From: Tatlockia sp.
Lineage (GTDB): Bacteria; Cyanobacteriota; Cyanobacteriia; Cyanobacteriales; Chroococcidiopsidaceae
Direction: 5' to 3'
Assembly (NCBI GenBank): GCA_013698215.1
Contig: JACCVJ010000592.1
Span: 1 to 12,518 of the forward strand
DNA length: 12,518 nucleotides
Part shown: in pieces, positions 6,780 through 12,518 of the stretch
Position numbering within the stretch: the stretch's first letter is position 1
How the letters are laid out: each line of letters opens with the position of its first letter
Made by a program: the position numbers and the translations under genes
Notes under the pieces: generated by a model
What the model saw: only the letters and a program-made list of their open reading frames with translations
Told to the model about the DNA's origin: nothing
The model's database searches: none

Positions 6780-8831
6780 ATGAGCATTTCTACGGTTTCC
6801 ATGTTGAGCGATCTGCTAAACGCCATACCCCAACTCAGACCTCAGCTTTATTTCAAGGCTTCCTTAACCGCGCTTTCTCACGCGATGGAAGATCAAGTAT
6901 TAGCTGATAATACTGACCACCCTTTACTAATTGCTAGTTTTCAACGAGAACGTTACTATCGCCAAGAAGCTCATCGTTACAAGCGAATTGCCCAAAGGAC
7001 AGACCAAGTTTATGTACTCTCAGCTTTAGAAACAGATTTTACCAATGCTTCGGGTTTTTATGAAACGATCGCCTTTGATTTAGAGGATGCTTTAAGTCAA
7101 GAGTGGCATTTAGTGATAATTGGGCAGCAATACGCTACTTGCTTGGTATGTAGAGAGCGGTTTATGAATCTAAGTAAAAAGTCGCAAATGCCTAATACCT
7201 TTGACATCGACTCGTCGCGCCAATTTGAAGGGATATGGACAAGAGATCGCACTGTTAGTTTCAAAGCCGCAGAATTATTATTAGAGAGAATCCTGGGCCA
7301 CAGACCAGAATTAAGCGGCAAAATTGAGCAAGCACGAGATAATTTTGGTTTAGCAACTCCTAGCAAGCGTAAATCGCCAAAAAAGCCTAAAACCTTAGCG
7401 ATCGCCCAAACTGCTCCAGAACTTGGCTTTTCAAGCATCGATCCCGATCCATTTGTGCAGCGTTTGGTTACTTATTTGCAAGCAGGGCAATATAAATTAT
7501 TAAAAGCTTACGGTGCGATCGCCGAGCAAGAACGTAAAGAGCGGCTTGTCAACTCAATTACAGCAGCTATCCGGCGCGGAAGTAACACAGGTCAACCTTT
7601 ACACCCCCAAGAAATTCTCTCGGTAGCGGTGGAAGAATTAGGACAAGCGCTGTCGGTGTGTCGCTGCTTAATCTACCGAGCGGGAGCAACCGAAACCACC
7701 GCAACTATTACTAACGAATTTTTAAAGGAGTCCGTATCATCGGTTGCTGGACAAGATTTACAACTGCAACAGCACCCTTTATTTCAAGAAGTAGTACAGC
7801 AACAAGAAAGTATTGCCATTACAGACACCCAAACCGACGATCGCATTACAAATTCTATAGCATTGCAAGCGCTCGTTACGCGCTTTAGTCTCCGTTCTTG
7901 GCTAATGGTTCCTGTACTGTACCAAAGCCGCTTTTTAGGCACAATAGAGTTGCATCATTGCGGCGAATTGCCTCACCCTTGGCAAGAAAATGAAGTGTCA
8001 TTACTAGAAGAAGTTGCAACCCAAGTGGGAGCGGCACTAATTCAAGCCGAGGCTTATGCTAACTTAGAAGACCTCAATCAACAATTAGAAGCTCTAGATC
8101 GCACTCGTAGCAATTTAATCGCCATTACAGGTCACGAATTACGGACACCTTTATCGACAATTCAAGTTTGCCTCGAAAGCCTAGCTACCGAGCCAGATAT
8201 GCCTTGGGAATTGCGCGAAGTTATGCTTAGTACAGCTTTATCGGATTCGGAGCGGATGCGAAAACTGGTGCAAGACTTTTTAACTCTTTCCTCTTTAGAA
8301 AGCGGACAAGTACAATGGCATCCCGAAGCGTTATCTTTAGAAGAATGCGTTACCCTAGCTTTGAGCCGGACTCGTACCCGCGCCGCGATCGCAGATTATC
8401 CCCAAATTATTACTCAAGTATCCGAGCAGTTGCCTTTAGTTAGAGCCGATGGCGATTGGCTAGTAGAAGTAATATCTAAGTTGCTTGATAATTCTAGTAA
8501 ATTTACTCCCCCTCAAGGAAAAATTACCATTAATGCTGCTTGCCGAGACGATCGCACAATTGAAGTTACGGTGACAGATACCGGGCGAGGCATCGAACCC
8601 CAACGCCTAGAACTTGTATTCGATCGTTTTTATCAAGAGGAAGCATCTTTGCGCCGTACAGTGGGCGGTACAGGGCTAGGACTTGCAATTTGTCGTCAAA
8701 TTGTCACAGGGTGGGGCGGTCAAATTTGGGCAGAGTCAGAGGGAAAAGATCGCGGCAGTGAATTTCATTTTACAATTCCGATTGCGATCGCACAGGTAGA
8801 GCCACGTAATTACAAAAAAGTGCAGAAGTAA
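6780..8831 (+). CDS. Soluble DICT-GAF sensor histidine kinase
   Basis: This 683-residue kinase has no membrane segments, so it should sense a cytoplasmic signal. The N-terminus (about 1-175) resembles the DICT sensory domain found in cyanobacterial two-component and diguanylate cyclase proteins. A basic linker follows (SKRKSPKKPK, 195-204). A GAF domain spans about 255-420 (LIYRAG, then WLMVPVLYQSRFLGTIELHH). A short helix leads into HisKA with the phospho-acceptor H452 in ITGHELRTPLS. The HATPase_c domain carries the N box (N571 in LLDNSSKFTP), the G1 box DTGRGI (600-605), the F box DRFYQE (615-620) and the G2 box GGTGLGLAI (629-637). All catalytic motifs are intact. No response regulator is adjacent, so it is an orphan whose partner lies elsewhere. 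The GAF has a CRC at 294-296 but no bilin-type signature I can be sure of. It ends 90 nt before psaD. The start has a weak purine-rich AAAGAAAG upstream. Confidence 0.93.
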   Translation: MSISTVSMLSDLLNAIPQLRPQLYFKASLTALSHAMEDQVLADNTDHPLLIASFQRERYYRQEAHRYKRIAQRTDQVYVLSALETDFTNASGFYETIAFDLEDALSQEWHLVIIGQQYATCLVCRERFMNLSKKSQMPNTFDIDSSRQFEGIWTRDRTVSFKAAELLLERILGHRPELSGKIEQARDNFGLATPSKRKSPKKPKTLAIAQTAPELGFSSIDPDPFVQRLVTYLQAGQYKLLKAYGAIAEQERKERLVNSITAAIRRGSNTGQPLHPQEILSVAVEELGQALSVCRCLIYRAGATETTATITNEFLKESVSSVAGQDLQLQQHPLFQEVVQQQESIAITDTQTDDRITNSIALQALVTRFSLRSWLMVPVLYQSRFLGTIELHHCGELPHPWQENEVSLLEEVATQVGAALIQAEAYANLEDLNQQLEALDRTRSNLIAITGHELRTPLSTIQVCLESLATEPDMPWELREVMLSTALSDSERMRKLVQDFLTLSSLESGQVQWHPEALSLEECVTLALSRTRTRAAIADYPQIITQVSEQLPLVRADGDWLVEVISKLLDNSSKFTPPQGKITINAACRDDRTIEVTVTDTGRGIEPQRLELVFDRFYQEEASLRRTVGGTGLGLAICRQIVTGWGGQIWAESEGKDRGSEFHFTIPIAIAQVEPRNYKKVQK

Positions 8832-8842
8832 TTGGTCAAACT

Positions 8843-8860
8843 GTTACAGTTCCTAACATA
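8843..8860 (+). promoter_or_regulatory. HLR1-like direct repeat, candidate RpaB site of psaD
   Basis: GTTACAGT (8843-8850), two spacer bases, then CTAACATA (8853-8860) resembles the HLR1 element of two 8-bp repeats of (G/T)TTACA(T/A)(T/A) separated by 2 nt. HLR1 is bound by the response regulator RpaB at photosystem I promoters of other cyanobacteria. The first half departs at one of eight positions and the second at two. Its centre would lie about 48 nt before a start site predicted from the -10 element at 8888, the region expected for activation. Confidence 0.55.
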
Positions 8861-8884
8861 GTCGTAATGGATGGGCGATCGCAG

Positions 8885-8893
8885 TGATACGAT
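8885..8893 (+). promoter_or_regulatory. Candidate extended -10 of the psaD promoter
   Basis: TG-A-TACGAT forms an extended -10 element (TACGAT matches 4 of 6 of TATAAT). The -35 position (8865-8870, TAATGG) is poor, which fits dependence on an activator bound at the upstream repeat. A HIP1 octamer (8875-8882) lies between them. Predicted start near 8900 gives a leader of about 20 nt containing GAGAG (8911-8915), a ribosome site 6 nt before the ATG. Confidence 0.4.
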
Positions 8894-8921
8894 GCCCTAA
8901 AACGGTTTGCGAGAGTAATTT

Positions 8922-9386
8922 ATGACCGAAGAACTTTCTGGACAAACTCCGATATTTGGCGGCAGCACTGGCGGCTTGCTAACTAAAGCGGATAGAGAAG
9001 AAAAATACGCTATCACCTGGACTAGCCCCAAAGAGCAAGTATTTGAAATGCCAACGGGTGGTTCAGCCATCATGCGGCAAGGCAAAAACCTTCTATACTT
9101 GGCTCGCAAGGAGTATGGAATTGCGATCGGTGGTCAGCAATTGCGGACGAAGTTCAAAATTACAGACTACAAAATCTACCGGATTTATCCTAGCGGCGAA
9201 GTGGAATACTTGCATCCTAAAGATGGCGTGTTCCCTGAGAAAGTAAATCCAGGTCGTGAAAAAGTTCGTTATGTAGACCGCAATATTGGCAGAAACCCCG
9301 ATCCAGCCAAATTGAAGTTTAGCGGGATTTATAACTATGACGCAGAACTACCAAAATCACCAGAAGCTAAAAAAGCTGGTTCCTAA
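8922..9386 (+). CDS. psaD: Photosystem I reaction centre subunit II (PsaD)
   Basis: PsaD is the stromal extrinsic subunit of photosystem I that docks ferredoxin and stabilises PsaC. The 154-residue product is recognised by FGGSTGGLLTKADREEKYAI near the start, TWTSPKEQVFEMPTGG (32-47), NLLYLARKEYGIA, YKIYRIYPSGEVEYLHPKDG and GVFPEKVNPGREKVR. It is soluble and lacks membrane segments, as expected. Cyanobacterial PsaD is usually about 138-143 residues and ends near a conserved YD. Here the YDA at 139-141 is followed by 13 extra residues (ELPKSPEAKKAGS), a lysine-rich tail. The ATG at 8922 gives the canonical N-terminus and has GAGAG 6 nt upstream. A strong terminator follows. The order psaD-trpE also occurs in Synechocystis sp. 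PCC 6803, as I recall it. Confidence 0.98.
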   Translation: MTEELSGQTPIFGGSTGGLLTKADREEKYAITWTSPKEQVFEMPTGGSAIMRQGKNLLYLARKEYGIAIGGQQLRTKFKITDYKIYRIYPSGEVEYLHPKDGVFPEKVNPGREKVRYVDRNIGRNPDPAKLKFSGIYNYDAELPKSPEAKKAGS

Positions 9387-9417
9387 AGCTTTTTGGTAAA
9401 TACTTACATAGTTTAAA

Positions 9418-9458
9418 TTAGTCTCGGTGGTTTTTTATTACCGAGGCTGATTTTTTTT
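9418..9458 (+). terminator. Strong intrinsic terminator after psaD
   Basis: TTAGTCTCGGT (9418-9428) pairs with ACCGAGGCTGA (9440-9450) in an 11-bp stem with two G-T wobbles around an 11-nt loop, followed at once by eight Ts (9451-9458). It starts 32 nt after the psaD stop and ends 32 nt before the trpE ATG. Confidence 0.9.
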
Positions 9459-9490
9459 ATATTGGCTCTTTTTGCACTCAAAAAACCGTC

Positions 9491-11005
9491 ATGATTTTCC
9501 CGGATTTTTCTCAATTTTCAGAACTAGCGACGCTTGGCAACTTTGTACCCGTTTATCAAGAATGGGTGGCTGACTTAGATACCCCAGTTTCGGCTTGGTA
9601 TAAAGTTTGTGCGGAGCAGCCTTATAGTTTTTTGTTGGAATCGGTAGAAGGTGGGGAAAATATCGGGCGCTATAGTTTTTTAGGCTGCGATCCGTTGTGG
9701 ATTTTAGAAAATAGAGGCGACTTCACAACCCAAACTCATAGAGATGGCTCTACTGAAACCTTTACGGGCGATCCCTTTGTAACTTTGACCCAATGTATCA
9801 AATCTTTTCACCCAGTTAAGTTGCCCCAATTACCGCCCGGAATTGGCGGCTTGTTTGGCTTTTGGGGTTACGAGTTAATCAAGTGGATGGAAAAGCGCGT
9901 TCCCATTCATCCGGCGACAGAAACCGATTTGCCAGATGGCTTGTGGATGCAAATCGATCAATTACTAATTTTTGACCAGGTAAAGCGGAAAATTTGGGCA
10001 ATTTCTTACGCAGATTTGAGAGATCCAACTGTTGATTTACAGCAGGCTTATAAACAAGCAGGCGATCGCGTTACAGCCTTAATTAGCAAGCTACAATCGC
10101 CCCTTGATAGCAAAAACACGGTTTTAGACTGGACTCCGCCGCAAAGTTCTTATCAGCCTCTAGAATACACTAGCAACATTTCGGAAGCAGATTTTTGTGC
10201 GAATGTCCAAACTGCCAAAGACTACATTAAAGCTGGGGATATTTTTCAAGTTGTCCTATCTCAGCAACTAAAGGCGCAGTATACGGGCGAAGCTTTTGCG
10301 CTTTATCGCTCTTTACGGCTAATTAATCCTTCGCCTTACATGGCTTATTTTAATTTCCAATCTTGGCAAATTATCGGCTCTAGTCCTGAAGTGATGGTAA
10401 AAGCGGAAATCGACCCAATGAAAGGGACTTTAGCCACTTTACGCCCGATTGCTGGTACTCGTCCGCGTGGCAAAACTCCCCAAGAAGATGCCTTGCTTGC
10501 TAAAGACTTGCTGCAAGATCCTAAAGAAATTGCCGAACACGTTATGTTAGTTGATTTAGGGCGCAATGACTTAGGTAGAGCCTGCATTTATGGAACAGTA
10601 AAAGTTGACGAATTGATGGTAATTGAGCGCTACTCTCACGTTATGCACATTGTTAGCAATGTTGTCGGACAATTAGCGCCTGATAAAACTGCGTGGGATT
10701 TACTCAAGGCTTGTTTTCCGGCGGGTACAGTAAGCGGCGCACCCAAAATTAGAGCCATGGAAATTATTAACGAACTTGAAACAAGTAGGCGGGGTGTATA
10801 TTCGGGAGTTTACGGCTACTACGACTTTGAAGGACAGCTAAATAGCGCGATCGCAATACGGACTATGGTACTGCGCGATCGCGCCGTCAGCGTCCAAGCA
10901 GGGGCGGGTATAGTGGCAGATTCTGACCCCCAAAAAGAGTATGTAGAAACCTTAAATAAAGCTAGAGGTTTAATAGACGCAATTCGCTGTCTTCAGGGCA
11001 ATTAA
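9491..11005 (+). CDS. trpE: Anthranilate synthase component I
   Basis: TrpE with glutamine- or ammonia-derived nitrogen converts chorismate to anthranilate, the first committed step of tryptophan synthesis. The 504 residues are full length for the family. The N-terminal regulatory domain carries LLES (48-51) in SFLLESVEGGENIGRYS, the conserved tryptophan feedback element. The chorismate-binding domain shows RPIAGTRPRG (318-327), LVDLGRNDLGR (353-363), HVMHIVSN (383-390), PAGTVSGAPK (410-419) and GAGIVADSDPQKEY (471-484), with the catalytic and magnesium-binding acids in place. No glutaminase (TrpG) domain is fused, so TrpG must be encoded elsewhere. No Shine-Dalgarno is seen before the ATG, and no tryptophan-rich leader peptide precedes it. 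The gene overlaps the next ATG by one base. Confidence 0.98.
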   Translation: MIFPDFSQFSELATLGNFVPVYQEWVADLDTPVSAWYKVCAEQPYSFLLESVEGGENIGRYSFLGCDPLWILENRGDFTTQTHRDGSTETFTGDPFVTLTQCIKSFHPVKLPQLPPGIGGLFGFWGYELIKWMEKRVPIHPATETDLPDGLWMQIDQLLIFDQVKRKIWAISYADLRDPTVDLQQAYKQAGDRVTALISKLQSPLDSKNTVLDWTPPQSSYQPLEYTSNISEADFCANVQTAKDYIKAGDIFQVVLSQQLKAQYTGEAFALYRSLRLINPSPYMAYFNFQSWQIIGSSPEVMVKAEIDPMKGTLATLRPIAGTRPRGKTPQEDALLAKDLLQDPKEIAEHVMLVDLGRNDLGRACIYGTVKVDELMVIERYSHVMHIVSNVVGQLAPDKTAWDLLKACFPAGTVSGAPKIRAMEIINELETSRRGVYSGVYGYYDFEGQLNSAIAIRTMVLRDRAVSVQAGAGIVADSDPQKEYVETLNKARGLIDAIRCLQGN

Positions 11006-11886
11006 TGAAGCTAAAGTCTTATGTGCGCTGGCTAATTTTAGGTGGGGTGCTGTTTTTCTTAATTAAGGCAATTAAGGACAATTGGCAGGAAGTAGCGCAA
11101 ATCCAAATTAGTCAAAGAGGCTGGGTTTACCTAGGTAGCGCTTTAGGAGTAACGTTACTGGCGCACATTTGGACAGGATGGGTATGGAGTTGGATTTTTC
11201 AGACTCTCAATCAAAAAGTTAGCGGTTTTTGGGCAGTTAGAGTTTACCTAAAAACAAATATTGCTAAATATATTCCTGGTAATGTTTGGCATTATTACGG
11301 GCGGATTCGTTTATCAACAGATGCGGATATTCCTACTAGCATCGCAACTTTGAGCGTTTTATTAGAACCGCTTTTACTAGCCGCCGCCGCTTTACTTGCT
11401 GCTTTCGTCGGTACGCCGCAAAATAGAGGATTGCAATTTTTTATTTTAGCAGTGGTTTTAATTGCTATTCATCCCCTGATTCTCAATCAAGGGCTTAAGC
11501 TTGTTAGCAAGCTCAAAAACCAAGGTGATGATGTCAAAAAGATCGAGCATTATCCTTTTGTACCCTTATTAGGCGAACTAGGTTTTTTAGGATTGCGCGG
11601 CGCAGGATTTGTGTTGACTTTTTGGGCGCTACATCCTATAAATTTTAGTCAAATTCCGGCTTTAATTAGTAGTTTTAGCCTAGCTTGGCTACTGGGTTTG
11701 GTTGTACCGGGAGCGCCGGGAGGAATTGGCGTATTTGAAGCGACAGCCACCGCTCTACTTGGATCTTTATTTTCTCCAGGACTTATTTTGAGTGTTGTGG
11801 GCTTGTACCGCCTAATTAGTATTTTGGCGGAAGTTATAGGGGCGGGAATTGTTTTGATATGGGATAGAGTCGCTAAACCTGCTTAG
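11005..11886 (+). CDS. UPF0104 / LPG-synthase-TM-like integral membrane protein
   Basis: This 293-residue protein is strongly hydrophobic with about seven or eight membrane helices (roughly 8-21, 41-60, 112-135, 143-160, 186-206, 218-238, 257-287). It resembles the lysylphosphatidylglycerol synthase transmembrane / UPF0104 (YbhN-like) family, seen in KYIPGNVWHYYGR (88-100) and VPGAPGGIGVFEA (234-246). The soluble aminoacyl-transferase domain of true MprF is absent, so lysyl transfer is unlikely. Family members of this short type have no settled function; lipid transport or flipping is a possibility only. Its ATG (11005-11007) shares one base with the trpE TAA, giving TAATG, so translation is probably coupled and both share a transcript, although no tryptophan-related role is evident. 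Downstream it meets the minus-strand GT4 gene tail to tail. Confidence 0.85.
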   Translation: MKLKSYVRWLILGGVLFFLIKAIKDNWQEVAQIQISQRGWVYLGSALGVTLLAHIWTGWVWSWIFQTLNQKVSGFWAVRVYLKTNIAKYIPGNVWHYYGRIRLSTDADIPTSIATLSVLLEPLLLAAAALLAAFVGTPQNRGLQFFILAVVLIAIHPLILNQGLKLVSKLKNQGDDVKKIEHYPFVPLLGELGFLGLRGAGFVLTFWALHPINFSQIPALISSFSLAWLLGLVVPGAPGGIGVFEATATALLGSLFSPGLILSVVGLYRLISILAEVIGAGIVLIWDRVAKPA

Positions 11887-11891
11887 TTTTT

Positions 11892-12518
11892 TTAAAGTAC
11901 AGTCAATAAATGCTTTATTGTCGCTTCTGTGGCGGCATTCCAGTTTAGGCGAGATTGATATTCCTGAAAGGAGGAAGATGATAAAGCCACATATTTTGAG
12001 TAGTTAGAAAATAAGTCAATGATATAACTGCAATATTCGGCAATACTCGCATCTGCTTCAAAAATTTTGCCGTTGTAACCATCTCGAACCAGTGTAGGAA
12101 TTCCGCCAATATTTGTAGATATACATGGCAAACCAAAAGAACTTGCTTCTCTCAAAACTCCTGGCGTAAAGTCTACTCTAGCAGGTAAGATTAGGAAATG
12201 AGCTTCTGTAAACAAAGACTCTACCAGTTTTTGACCTTCTTGAATTGAGCGATCAACAAAACCATATACTTTTACAAAGTCAGGCAAAGATTCATCGGCT
12301 GGAGGCTGGCAGCCTAATATAGTAAGTTCTGTAGGTAAGCCAGAGTTATTTAATTGTTTTGCTACTTCAAGCGCTACATCGCCACCTTTTCTCAACCATC
12401 TCACGCCACAAAAGAGTAACTTGCATACTTTTGATGATTTAGACTTAATAACATTTTCAATTTCTTCTTTGGTTCGATTACATTCTAAATTAGCTCCCGT
12501 AGGGACTACTTTTATTTT
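11892..12518 (-). CDS. GT4-family glycosyltransferase, C-terminal part (5' end beyond the right edge)
   Basis: The minus-strand frame is open from the right edge to TAA at 11894-11892, giving the last 208 residues. A GTG at 12404 lies inside the frame, but codons above it clearly continue the domain (KIKVVPTGANLE at the edge, then LLFCGVRWLRKGG), so the real start is outside. This is the nucleotide-sugar half of a GT-B protein: VPTGAN at the domain linker, RKGGDVALEVAK, LTILGCQPP, VYGFVD, and the donor-site stretch ARVDFTPGVLREASSFGLP. The usual E-x7-E pair appears as D (codon 12173-12171) and E (codon 12149-12147); a DxTP.VLREA version occurs in some GT4 subfamilies. GGIPTLVRDGYNG follows, as normal. 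Donor, acceptor and pathway are not readable. The stop is 5 bp from the stop of the convergent membrane protein gene. Confidence 0.85.
   Translation of the reverse strand, partial: KIKVVPTGANLECNRTKEEIENVIKSKSSKVCKLLFCGVRWLRKGGDVALEVAKQLNNSGLPTELTILGCQPPADESLPDFVKVYGFVDRSIQEGQKLVESLFTEAHFLILPARVDFTPGVLREASSFGLPCISTNIGGIPTLVRDGYNGKIFEADASIAEYCSYIIDLFSNYSKYVALSSSSFQEYQSRLNWNAATEATIKHLLTVL
11904..11920. repeat. 7-bp perfect hairpin in the last codons of the right-edge GT4 gene
   Basis: CAATAAA and TTTATTG (11904-11910 and 11914-11920) pair around a 3-nt loop. It lies within the final codons of the minus-strand gene and just 3' of the plus-strand membrane protein gene. No T-run follows on the plus strand, so a terminator role is weak, but it is the only structure between the convergent genes. 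Confidence 0.3.

Larger units (their letters stand above)
727..10882. repeat. HIP1 octamers (GCGATCGC), twelve copies
   Basis: Copies start at 727, 1726, 5333, 6466, 7398, 7515, 8385, 8784, 8875, 10062, 10847 and 10875. That is about one per kb, far above chance for an 8-mer, and is a cyanobacterial hallmark. Ten of twelve fall between 5333 and 10882; the two sugar-enzyme genes at the left hold only two in 5 kb, and none lies after 10882. Confidence 0.9.

Noticed and set aside
9043..9246. 67-codon frame inside psaD
   Set aside because: Plus-one shadow of psaD, which is unmistakable.
9411..9490. Tryptophan leader-peptide attenuator before trpE
   Set aside because: No small frame with tandem Trp codons and no competing antiterminator pairing to the left arm of the hairpin.
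11005..11886. True lysylphosphatidylglycerol synthase (MprF)
   Set aside because: Only the membrane part is present; the C-terminal aminoacyl-transferase domain is missing.
12402..12404. GTG as the true start of the right-edge GT4
   Set aside because: Reading further upstream gives continuous GT4 sequence to the window edge, so the gene is longer.

Overview
The window looks like ordinary chromosomal DNA from a cyanobacterium. The strongest signs are psaD (photosystem I subunit II) directly followed by trpE, twelve copies of the cyanobacterial HIP1 octamer GCGATCGC, and a cyanobacterial-style DICT-GAF histidine kinase. Base composition is moderate, with AT-rich intergenic regions. I cannot name the genus from this. 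I see no insertion sequence, CRISPR array, rRNA, tRNA or phage gene.

Left half (1-6415, all on the minus strand) is a carbohydrate module. In transcription order it holds a GT4 glycosyltransferase (6415 to 5369), an amylo-alpha-1,6-glucosidase/glycogen-debranching-type enzyme (about 4953 to 2704), and a large gene that runs off the left edge (2562 to beyond 1). That edge gene encodes a GH65 disaccharide phosphorylase fused to a C-terminal beta-phosphoglucomutase (HAD) domain. It is open over all 854 visible codons. The fusion is chemically coherent: GH65 phosphorylases release beta-glucose-1-phosphate and beta-PGM turns it into glucose-6-phosphate. A 13-bp perfect inverted repeat with a HIP1 site spanning its loop follows the GT4 gene, and a weaker hairpin plus T-run follows the debranching gene.

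Middle and right (6780-11886, plus strand). A 683-residue soluble DICT-GAF-HisKA-HATPase kinase has a leader of up to about 360 nt shared with the divergent GT4 gene. Then come psaD, with an HLR1-like (RpaB-type) direct repeat and extended -10 in its 90-nt upstream region and a 13-residue C-terminal tail; a strong intrinsic terminator; trpE (anthranilate synthase component I, with the LLES feedback element); and a UPF0104/LPG-synthase-like membrane protein whose ATG overlaps the trpE stop by one base (TAATG).

Right edge (11892-12518, minus strand): the C-terminal domain of a second GT4 glycosyltransferase, cut by the window end. It is convergent with the membrane protein gene, with only 5 bp between the two stop codons.

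Nothing here amounts to a clearly new system. The items most worth checking are the GH65-beta-PGM fusion and its neighbours, the probable RpaB site at psaD, the PsaD tail, the hairpin with HIP1 in its loop, and how trpE is transcribed when a strong terminator sits 32 nt before its start.
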